The translations under genes and the position numbers were made by a program. DNA of 64,000 nt from the NCBI GenBank assembly GCA_963575745.1, contig CAUYUJ010015729.1, forward strand, positions 30,001 to 94,000. Direction: 5' to 3'. Source of the DNA: Prorocentrum cordatum. Its lineage: Eukaryota; Sar; Dinophyceae; Prorocentrales; Prorocentraceae. Positions 20,194-28,700 of this stretch are shown here, piece by piece. The notes beneath the pieces were generated by a model, which did no database searches, was not told where the DNA came from, and saw only the letters and a program-made list of their open reading frames with translations. Position 1 is the stretch's first letter; each line of letters starts with the position of its first letter.

Positions 20194-23100
20194 GCGTGCA
20201 CCCTTCGCTGGCCGCGTGGTACGCGATACCGCCCCACCCGCCCTACAGTCTCGAAGACGACACCCTCGCGTGGGGACCCATCGCACTCTGGATGTGCGAA
20301 GCCACCCAACCACCGCGCGGGGAAAACAGGCACAACTACGTGAAAGGGGAGGCTCACGGAGCGCGCCTCATTTACCCTCGGGTCCTGAGCCTCCTCATCC
20401 GCATGGACTGGTGTGCCCCCACAGAAGCTGCTTCCAGGTGCCGTGCCCTCCCACACGCCTATGGCATGGGTGACTGCGCGCACGCCCTCCACATTGCTGG
20501 CTACGATCATCCAGATCTCCGTGAGGCGGCTGAAGCTCACGACCAGGAAGCTAGCACCAGGCGCAGATCAACCATCGCGGCAGCATGGCCACCACCGCAG
20601 GCGCTATACTCGCCAGAAGCGGCGCGAGCATGGGCCAAACAGCACTACGACACGGAAGCAGCCACCAGGGACGACCCTAATCAGCCTCGACCACGCGTCT
20701 CGCTCCACATACTCCAGCTGGACCCGAAACCACTCATCGACCTGGTGTACACGGGCTTGCAAGCTGTCCCCGTGCGGGGGCATCCTGACGCACACGGGTC
20801 GCGCCCCAGCGGCTCCAGCCCTGGGGCCGCGTCGGACCCACCACGCACGCACAAGGCAGGCACAGCCTTAGCCCGCAGTCCAGACCCCTCATCGACGTCA
20901 TCTGGAGTCGACGAACGCCGAACGCCATCCCTCATCAGCGCGGCCGCCGCCCTCGCCCGAGGCCGCGCCCGTGCGCGACGATCTGCCTCTCGCTCGTCAC
21001 GACAGAGCGACGGGAACTCCACCTCCGACAACAGCGGCATCGAGACGTGGGAGCACATTGTGACGGAGGAGGAGCCGACTGCCTACCACGTCCTCGCCTA
21101 CCACGTGCGTGATGTGCGGTCCCGTGTCAACGCCCCTGGCATCGAGGTCTGGCTCGACCCTGGTGATCACCACGATGGCGCCTACTTACCGTGGGGGACG
21201 ACAGTCATGGGCTACCGCGTCATTGACCCTACGGTGGACGGGCGTGACGGCTGGGTCATCCTCCATCATGATCACGGCGACACCACTACTAAGCTCTGGG
21301 CACCGACCCAAGTCCACGTTAAGGGGGACGACTCCTGGCGCACCGTCATGGTACCAGCGGATATGGGGCCCCAGTGGATCAGGTGCCATGCCGAGGACGC
21401 ACGCCTCCCCGCCGAGGTAGTCCGCACTACAGGCCAATCCTGGTTTGCTGACGTCTGGCCCTTGTGGGATCGCCCGAGACCCCACCCAGACGACCCAGGC
21501 ACAAACGAGCATGCGCTACCGCCCTTACCAGGACGCTGGTCTTGCCTACAGTGTCGATTCCAATGCTGCCAATATTGCGCGGCTCGCCGCAACACACAGC
21601 TTGGCACCTCGGGCCAACCAACGTGCCCAGACTGCGGCCGCAGCGGACTGCGTACACTTATGGACTGGTCCACGGACTACTCGTGCAACAGTTGGACGTG
21701 TGCATACAGCACCAATAAGAGGGACTCTGACACATGCTGCCTGTCCAGCAGGTGTCCCCACCCTCCCAGGCCACACAACCAGCTCGACGTCCGTGCCACA
21801 GGGATGCCGCCGCACATCCTTGCCCGCCAATTCGGCAACGCGCCAGCCCTCCACGACCTCAAGGAACCCCCCCGAGCGCCTTCAGGCCCCGGGGGAGAAC
21901 CTCCACAACCAGGGCAAGTAGGCTACCAGGGCCAATGGTACCTCCCACCACAGCCGCGGCGTGTCCCCAGGCAGGGATTGCCTGACGGCACAACGCGGCC
22001 ACCTGGATTCACAGGAACGGGGATGCCCGAAGAACCTTCCCCCGACCAACCGCTTTGGAGGGAAGGCTATGTGCTCTTCAGCCCCCATCAGGCCCTCAAG
22101 GAGGAACTCACCTTCAACAAGACGGTCCGCCGACCCTTCTCCCTAGCCATTACCAACATGTACAGGGATCGTGTCACGGTCAGGACCGTCTGCGAGTTGA
22201 TCGCCGAGCGCACCCACATGACCCGCACCCGCTGGCGAGATGTGGTACTGTACTGGGACGCCGAGGGTGGTCCTGGGCCTCAAGCTCTCGACTACGATAT
22301 GCGACTCTGTGACGCCATGGTGAGCCGTGCCACGACCGAAGCTGAGCTAAACCACGACCGCAGCAACCGTGGTAGTTTCTGCCTCTACGGACCAGCGCAC
22401 CAGCGGGCCATCAACATTACGGCGATCTCAGAGCCGCAGAACATCGACTACACGGAGTATGTGCGACGATACTCACCCGTAGGGGAGACCTACCCTGACC
22501 ACGCCTTCGAGCACGTCTATCGGGGCTGGCAGCGGCCCGACGTGCCCACCATCCTCCCCGACACCCGTCCCCTCTCGAGAGCCGACTGGCAGCGCCACCA
22601 ACAGCACCAGCAGCGCATCCAGCAGCGGGACCAACGTGATGCACGACAGCAGGGCACACCACGCTACCGCTCCCCTGCGCGAGTCCCGACAGGCGGTAAC
22701 ACGGCCTACGACGGGGTTGCCGCCTACCACCGTGGTCCCATAGGTGCCATGCCTGCGGCTGCTGGAGCAGCCGCCTCCAGCTACGGCCAAGCCCCCAACG
22801 CCAGGGTTCACCCAGCGGCCATCGGCTACTCGCGTGCACCCCTACATGCCCTAAGGGCCACCTCGCCAGTGCCAGGGTCCACGCGCGCCTGGGGCCTCTA
22901 CTCAGGCCGACATGAGGGCCCCTCCAGCAACCAGCCTGCAGTGATAACCCCTGCGGCTTCAGCCCAGGGGGCTGCAACATACCGTGGCAGGGCTGGGCGC
23001 CCCGAAGGATGGCGCGATGCGAACGTGCGCGCTTGGCAACCGCGCCAGCACACGCCCCCGCCAAATGTAGCTGCAGCACTGCGCCCTGCCCAGGCCAAAC

Positions 23101-25706
23101 CTGCCCCACCTGTGCGGGAGAGGCAGCCGCTCACCCCGCTCGTCCTCACGCGCATCCAGGCGCATCGCAGCGCCTCCCCGAGGCACAGCGAGGGAAGCGT
23201 CCACCACGTCAGCCCCCGCCCAGACGCGGCCGACCCCGACCAGGCCACAGCCACGGCGGAAGGCGGCACAAGCGCCTCTCGCCAGCCCAGCCCATCACCC
23301 TGCGCGGCGCCGATCCGATCCCCGAGCAGGGCGGATTCTGAGCGCGCTAATGCCCAGGCGACTTCGCCACGCGACCGTCACACGGGCGGGCGCGTCCCGC
23401 GCAGCAGGACCTGCAGCCGCCACAGTTCACGCAAGGCCCCAGGGAGCTCCACGAGCTCGCCGCCTCGCGAGACTCAGGCCGATGCCCGACCCCCCGAAGT
23501 GGTGCCACGCTTCGGAGCCAGCGTCATCGACCCTAGCCAGGTCGACCTCGAGCCGACGCCGTCCACGGACCACGAGCCGCAGCTGCCCACCCGCGTGATC
23601 GTCCCCATCGACGAGGCGCCAACCTTCGACCCGTTCAAGAACAAGTACCGTGTCAAGAACCTTGTGGCGGGTTTTGGCGGGGGCTCACCGCTCTCACCTC
23701 AGAGTCGGGGCGGTGCCCCCGCCACCTCGGCTGCTGCCGCGGCAGCTGCGGCCCCGCGGGGAATCAGCCCTGTCCGCAACGTGGGCCTCACGGCAGCGGG
23801 CATGGACGAGGCCCAGCGTCAGGCCTCCGATCGTGCTGCTGGAGCCGTTCCACCAGATGCTGCTCATCAAGACACTGACGGGGCGGGCGTGTCACCGCAG
23901 GAGGGACCAGCGGTGGCGCGTGCGCAGTACATGCGCGTGCGTTGTGCCGCCGCCGCGCCTGGCCGCCGCCGCTGTCTCGTTTTTGTCTTTGTGTTCGGCA
24001 GGATGGATCGAGGAGTCGCCTCCCTCTCCCACTGCTGCCGTCTCACTTCTCCTCCCCTCGTCCCCTACAGTACAGGAGTGAGGAGGAATTTTCGTGACAT
24101 TTTTACTAATATTTATGAACCCCCCCTGGCGCAGTGCCGACCGTGTCCCTCCTATATGGTTGGCCTGACGGCGGCTTCAGCCCCGATCAAGCTAGCCCAT
24201 AGTAACGCCATGAGCTCCTACTGTGGCCAAGCCTCCTACTGGGGCGAGGGTCAAGCTGACCTTCACCGTGCGGGGCGCGCAAACCCCAGTTCCACCGATG
24301 GAGACGGGCCAGGTCGCTCCATACACCTCGTCAGCCTTAACATCACCAGTCTCTCAGCGAACTGGCCAACCATCACCGCCCTTGGTGTCGACCACAACGC
24401 CGCTGTCATAGCACTGCAGGAGACCCGACATGCCAAGCCGACTAGGCAAGCCATCGCTACCAGCGCCGCCAATCCTCTCCACGGTGGATACCACGCCAGT
24501 CTTGGGCCTGACCTTGATCTGGCGCGAGCCCAGCGCAGAGCTGCCCACGGCGGCACTGATCACACCGTTGTGGGCAACACTGGCGCCTCGGGAGGGGTCG
24601 CCATTCTCTCTAAGGATGCCATCGTCGACTCCACTGTCGACGACAATGCGCCCTGTATCGCCGCCCTCAAGGCCAAGAAAAGATGGCATGAGGTCTTTCT
24701 CCCACTCTGCACTCAACACCGCCGTAGGCGGCGACGAAATAACCATGGGCCCGCGGGGATCTACATAGCGAGCCTTTACGGGATTGCTGGAGGAGACAGC
24801 ACAGCTCTCTTTCGGCTCGCTGACTGTGCCGCCGCTAGGGTCGGCTCAGCACCCTACTTCATCTGCATGGACGCCAACACGAACATTGACGACAATCCAC
24901 ACCTTCTGCACATGTTGCAGCACGGATGGTCCAACGTCGCTGAGGGCACACCAGACCACACCATGCACACCTATGGCAATATCCCTGATTGGGACCGCGT
25001 CACCAAGTGCCCCCGCACTTCGCGCATCGATTATATCATTGCCAACCAGGCGGCGCGATCCCTTGTCACCGACTTCTGCTACCTTCGCGACTTGCCTGCG
25101 AAGTCTCACGTTGGCCTGCAGGTCACGCTTGACCTCAGTCGCCTCGACCATACGGCCCGACGCCTTCTTGCCCCTACGCCCTACCCGCCCGACGATGGAG
25201 TTCATGAGGGGCACGAGCTGCAAGCACTTGGGACCCTCATCGCTGGGCGATACCAGGACCGCATGGAGCAGGCCGACGCACGAGACGACGTGGAGCGCAT
25301 GTTCACCCTGGCTAACGAGGCCAGTCATGAGTACCATCTCACCCGTCTACGCGATCTGCCACCTCCACCGCCCCACCAACCAAAAAAGAAGCCCCCCACC
25401 ATGCACGGGCTCACGCCTACGTTCGAGGATCGACCAGTTGTCCCCCGCGCGTTCCCCACCTACGGAGCTTCCACGATTCACATGAACCGACTGCGCAAGC
25501 TCCATCGGCAACTCTGCGAGCTCCGTTTCATCGGACAGCACCACCATCTTGATTGCCGTGCTATTCCCGCCGTACCTCGCGCAGCGCATCGACTGCACGT
25601 GGGCCGCGGCCCGCCTCTTATGCCACAAGCTGCGCCCCACGGTTCTCCTGGAATTCCCCGAGGCCTGGGCCCCAGACGAGCCAGTGCCGCACGGGGAGCA
25701 CCTTGA
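19935..25706 (+). CDS. Frame-3 open stretch: C-terminal half of ORF2, then endonuclease part of ORF3
   Basis: A 1,923-codon frame that I read as two genes in one phase. To about 23.95 kb it continues ORF2: coding character takes over near 20.1-20.2 kb (around the residues VHPSLAAWYAIPPHPPYS). A Ser/Arg-rich patch follows, then a Cys cluster at about 21.54-21.75 kb (WSCLQCRFQCCQYCA, then CPDCG and further Cys) that resembles a zinc ribbon of unknown kind, then a Gln/Pro/Ser-rich tail. At 23.95-24.15 kb the sequence turns pyrimidine- and AT-rich and the translation loses protein character. From about 24156 the APE-like endonuclease begins. The frame ends at 25704-25706, after the endonuclease-RT linker has moved to frame 1. 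Confidence 0.5.
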   Translation: MDGHHAEATEPPHLGAGRLGRQLGRDNFPIPHVGPPSTHHRRAHCFWHGTRGDLAARLAACGGHLLPGPRRETKGRTGTNVGRTYVSVHPSLAAWYAIPPHPPYSLEDDTLAWGPIALWMCEATQPPRGENRHNYVKGEAHGARLIYPRVLSLLIRMDWCAPTEAASRCRALPHAYGMGDCAHALHIAGYDHPDLREAAEAHDQEASTRRRSTIAAAWPPPQALYSPEAARAWAKQHYDTEAATRDDPNQPRPRVSLHILQLDPKPLIDLVYTGLQAVPVRGHPDAHGSRPSGSSPGAASDPPRTHKAGTALARSPDPSSTSSGVDERRTPSLISAAAALARGRARARRSASRSSRQSDGNSTSDNSGIETWEHIVTEEEPTAYHVLAYHVRDVRSRVNAPGIEVWLDPGDHHDGAYLPWGTTVMGYRVIDPTVDGRDGWVILHHDHGDTTTKLWAPTQVHVKGDDSWRTVMVPADMGPQWIRCHAEDARLPAEVVRTTGQSWFADVWPLWDRPRPHPDDPGTNEHALPPLPGRWSCLQCRFQCCQYCAARRNTQLGTSGQPTCPDCGRSGLRTLMDWSTDYSCNSWTCAYSTNKRDSDTCCLSSRCPHPPRPHNQLDVRATGMPPHILARQFGNAPALHDLKEPPRAPSGPGGEPPQPGQVGYQGQWYLPPQPRRVPRQGLPDGTTRPPGFTGTGMPEEPSPDQPLWREGYVLFSPHQALKEELTFNKTVRRPFSLAITNMYRDRVTVRTVCELIAERTHMTRTRWRDVVLYWDAEGGPGPQALDYDMRLCDAMVSRATTEAELNHDRSNRGSFCLYGPAHQRAINITAISEPQNIDYTEYVRRYSPVGETYPDHAFEHVYRGWQRPDVPTILPDTRPLSRADWQRHQQHQQRIQQRDQRDARQQGTPRYRSPARVPTGGNTAYDGVAAYHRGPIGAMPAAAGAAASSYGQAPNARVHPAAIGYSRAPLHALRATSPVPGSTRAWGLYSGRHEGPSSNQPAVITPAASAQGAATYRGRAGRPEGWRDANVRAWQPRQHTPPPNVAAALRPAQAKPAPPVRERQPLTPLVLTRIQAHRSASPRHSEGSVHHVSPRPDAADPDQATATAEGGTSASRQPSPSPCAAPIRSPSRADSERANAQATSPRDRHTGGRVPRSRTCSRHSSRKAPGSSTSSPPRETQADARPPEVVPRFGASVIDPSQVDLEPTPSTDHEPQLPTRVIVPIDEAPTFDPFKNKYRVKNLVAGFGGGSPLSPQSRGGAPATSAAAAAAAAPRGISPVRNVGLTAAGMDEAQRQASDRAAGAVPPDAAHQDTDGAGVSPQEGPAVARAQYMRVRCAAAAPGRRRCLVFVFVFGRMDRGVASLSHCCRLTSPPLVPYSTGVRRNFRDIFTNIYEPPLAQCRPCPSYMVGLTAASAPIKLAHSNAMSSYCGQASYWGEGQADLHRAGRANPSSTDGDGPGRSIHLVSLNITSLSANWPTITALGVDHNAAVIALQETRHAKPTRQAIATSAANPLHGGYHASLGPDLDLARAQRRAAHGGTDHTVVGNTGASGGVAILSKDAIVDSTVDDNAPCIAALKAKKRWHEVFLPLCTQHRRRRRRNNHGPAGIYIASLYGIAGGDSTALFRLADCAAARVGSAPYFICMDANTNIDDNPHLLHMLQHGWSNVAEGTPDHTMHTYGNIPDWDRVTKCPRTSRIDYIIANQAARSLVTDFCYLRDLPAKSHVGLQVTLDLSRLDHTARRLLAPTPYPPDDGVHEGHELQALGTLIAGRYQDRMEQADARDDVERMFTLANEASHEYHLTRLRDLPPPPPHQPKKKPPTMHGLTPTFEDRPVVPRAFPTYGASTIHMNRLRKLHRQLCELRFIGQHHHLDCRAIPAVPRAAHRLHVGRGPPLMPQAAPHGSPGIPRGLGPRRASAARGAP
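20796..20839 (+). other. TCCA hairpin 7
   Basis: Stem CCCCAG/CTGGGG extended by CGCG/CGCG across a bulge, bulged C, apical GGC/GCC, loop TCCA, with an outer GGGTC/GACCC. Read as PSGSSPGA. Confidence 0.85.
21867..21896 (+). other. TTCA hairpin 8, apical pairs swapped
   Basis: Stem CCCCCGAG/CCCGGGGG with one A:C mismatch, bulged C, apical GCC/GGC, loop TTCA. Confidence 0.8.
22938..22976 (+). other. TTCA hairpin 9
   Basis: Stem CCCCTG/CAGGGG, bulged C, apical GGC/GCC, loop TTCA, with outer TGCAG/CTGCA across an internal loop. Read as PAASAQGA. Confidence 0.85.
23676..23723 (+). other. Long GC hairpin of a different type
   Basis: GGCGGGGGC pairs with GCCCCCGCC, and ACCGC pairs with GCGGT across a two-base bulge. 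The loop is about 18 nt, unlike the TTCA hairpins. Confidence 0.7.
23950..24155 (+). promoter_or_regulatory. ORF2-ORF3 spacer with splice-acceptor-like polypyrimidine-AG
   Basis: A pyrimidine-rich run (about 24022-24067, including CTCACTTCTCCTCCCCTCG) ends in CCCCTACAG, giving an AG at 24069-24070. AT-rich DNA follows, then the ATG at 24156. This has the layout of a dinoflagellate trans-splice acceptor and suggests ORF3 is expressed from its own capped mRNA. No experimental support exists here. Confidence 0.45.
24156..25500 (+). CDS. Retroelement ORF3, APE-like endonuclease domain
   Basis: The EEP (exonuclease-endonuclease-phosphatase) fold is recognised from its ordered motifs: SLNITSL (Asn), ALQETRH (Glu), GGVAILSKDA, YIASLYGIAGG, ICMDANTNIDD (Asp/Asn), RIDYIIAN (Asp) and KSHVGLQVTL (His). 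In LINEs this domain nicks the target DNA to prime reverse transcription. The usual SDH triad at the C-terminal end reads KSH, so the Asp that orients the catalytic His is missing. Starts at 24156 or 24210 are both possible. The domain is followed by a basic RLRKLHRQLCELR linker that leads into RT, now in the next frame. It lies inside the 19935-25706 open frame. Confidence 0.8.
24162..24198 (+). other. TTCA hairpin 10, at the start of ORF3
   Basis: Stem CGG/CCG plus TGA/TCA across a one-base bulge, bulged C, apical GGC/GCC, loop TTCA. The outer stem is weaker than in the other copies. It lies six bases after the ATG at 24156. Confidence 0.7.
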
Positions 25707-28700
25707 CGTTTTGATCCAACATCTCGACTTAGAGCTGGCGCGACGCGCGAACCGTGCCAAGGCGGAACGCATCAGGATATGGGCCGAGGGCGTCCGTGAG
25801 CCAAGCGGGCGAAAGGCGGCCATATACGCACGAGCTGCTGATAGCTCGCCCACGGCGTATCTCCGCACGCCTACCACTCCTGACGATACGCAACTCCACT
25901 GCGACACCAACGCCTTCAAACCTGACGAAGCTTGCACGGACGACAGCGACGCTGACACCGAAGCTGGCGGCTTCAGCCCCGGCGACGGTAGTTCGCCCGA
26001 CACGGACAGCGACGAAGACCACACCCGTGAACCACCACCTGCGCAAGTCCCCGACATCCTCCCTGCCAACGCCATTGTTGCTAACATCAAGGACATGCTG
26101 AAGCTCATGGTCGACACCTGGGAGCCCATCTTGGGCAGGTACCGCGCACGTGCGGGACATGATGCCGAAGCCATGCCGACGTGGGCCGACTTCTACGACG
26201 AGTACCGACAGGAGCTGCCTACGCCATCACCAGCTACCCCTTTCCACCTCACCGACGACCAACTCATCCACTTCATTCGCACCCGTTCACCGAGACGCGC
26301 GGGGGGTCTGGACGGTTGGACTACTAAGGAGGCAAAGGAGCTTCCCGACGACATTCTTCGCCTCTTCGCCAGCGTTCTACGAGCTATGCAACGCACTGGC
26401 ACCATCCCAGAACCCCTCCTCCACGTCCCAAACCCGTGCCTCCGAAAAGGCCGAGGCGAACTCCCAACGGACCAACGACTTCTCTCGGTGCTTTCCGTTT
26501 GGATGTACGCGTGGGAAGCACCAGCTTACCGCAGCCTCACGGAATGGCGGAAAGGATGGACCCACGCCACGAGTTTTGGCGCTGTCCCCAAAGCTACCAT
26601 TGGGGACGTCAGCACTTCTCTCGCCCTTCGCATCGAACACGCCAGAGCCCTTCTCCTTCCCTTGGCTGGAGCTGCCCTGGACCGTCAGAAGTGTTTCGAC
26701 TATCTCATCACGGACATATGCCTTAACCTCGCGCTTCACGCGGGGTGTCCCCAAGACATCGTTACTGTCCGCAGAAACTTCTACAGGCGCCACAAACGTT
26801 ACATCCGCATGAACGGTGCGTACTCTAAGGAACTGGCCAGGACAAACGGTCACCTCCAGGGAAGCTCTTGGTCCCTGGACGACATTAAGCTGCTCATGTG
26901 CGTCTGGACCAAGAGACAGCATCGTTACGTGCCGCGGTCACTCAGCACTACTTTTGTTGACGACAGCAACTCCACTACCCACACCGCGCCCGAGTTGCAG
27001 AAATCTCTTGATGAAACCGCCAAGTTTGATCGATTTTCTGGTCAACGCATTCATCCTGGAAAAGTGGCGGGGTGGGCGCTTACTGACGAGCTTCACACCG
27101 CCGTTACCCAGCTCACCTTGGCGGAACGGCCCTTACGCGTGGTCGACTCCTTCAAGCTCGTCGGAAGTTACATCAACGCCGAGGCAGCGCCGGCTCCAGC
27201 CGCGCTCAACCTCACGGCCACCGCTGACGCCCGTGTTCGCAGGGCGACTAGTCGCCTGCCGCGTATTGGCAAGCTCCCATCTCCGATGCGTATTAAGGCG
27301 CGGCACGCCCGCTCCCTTGCTGCCAGCGTCTGTACCACGGGCACTGACATCCAAGCCCCATCAGGCCCCGTCAAAACTGCCTACAACCATGCCCTTAAGG
27401 CGGCTATCCGCCCCAAGGGAAACAGGTGGGTCGAGTTTTGGACTCTCATGGCCGTGTGCGTCCCAGGGCACGCCCTGGAGATTGACGCCATTATGCAGCG
27501 TGAAGTCTTCCTGTGCCTGCGGCGACAGGTCAACCGCGACGCCACTCTTTGCGGCCTCGTCAGGGATCTCCAACACCATGTCCAGACCCTTTTTGGCGGA
27601 GGACCTGTTGGACGACTTGTTCAGACGCTTCAGCAGCTCCGTTGGACTTGGCCCACATTTGGCACCATGTACGACGACTGGGGCTGTCAGATCAGTTGGC
27701 TGAACCTTCCCCAAAACGCCTTCCTTCACATGCTGCGCGCCTCGCAACGCAGAGCCTTTCTCAGAAAAATCAAGCCACGGCGTCATGACCTTGGTCACCT
27801 TGCTTCGGTCAGACAGGGCCTCGACCTTTTCGCCAGCACGTGGCTCGCCCGCACCAAAGGAGCTGCCAAATGCAACGCATGGCAGCTGGCGCTCCTCTTA
27901 AACTACCTGTCGGGCGGGGACCACACCCAACAGCGACGTTCTCGATCAAATACGTCCGCTGATCCCAGCCCTATTTGCCGTTACTGTGATGAGGAAGAGG
28001 AAACTCAGGAGCACACTGTGCGTGACTGCAAGTGCTGGGCCCGTGAAAGAGTCCCTCTCACCACCCTCATCAGTGACGAGCAGTGGGCCCGTCTTCCTCC
28101 GCACACAAGACATTGCGGGCTCTTCGATGAGGACCCAGCCCTCCTCGATCTGCAAGCCGACCTCGCGAGGGACCCGCTACCTCAACCCATACCGCGGCCC
28201 CCGCCTGAGGGAGATCCTGCGGCTTCAGCCCAGGACTCCTACACCACTTACCTCGACCACGACACTGGTTGGACATGGGTCTACGCTGCCACGGACGGTG
28301 CATGCACCAACCAAGCCATCCCTTTGCTTGCAAGAGCGGGCTACGGCGTCTACTACGGCATCGACCACCGCATGAACTACAGTGCGCGCGTTCACGGCAT
28401 CACGCAGAACGCACAGCTTGCGGAGACCCTCGCCATTGTCCACCTCACGGCATGTGCTGAACGGCCCGTACACGTCTTCGTGGACAACCAGGCGGTGGTC
28501 GACGGCTTCCAAAGGATCATCGACGGACACTCACCTCCGCAGGGCACGCACGTGGAGTTCTGGGAAAAGGTCCACCGATGTGTCATGGCCAAGCCAAACA
28601 TGTTCCGCGTAGAGAAAGTCGCTAGCCACCAGGGCGACACGGGCATCGACCTCGGGCTCATCGGGCCCATCGCGGAGGAGTTCAATCGTCAGGCTGACGC

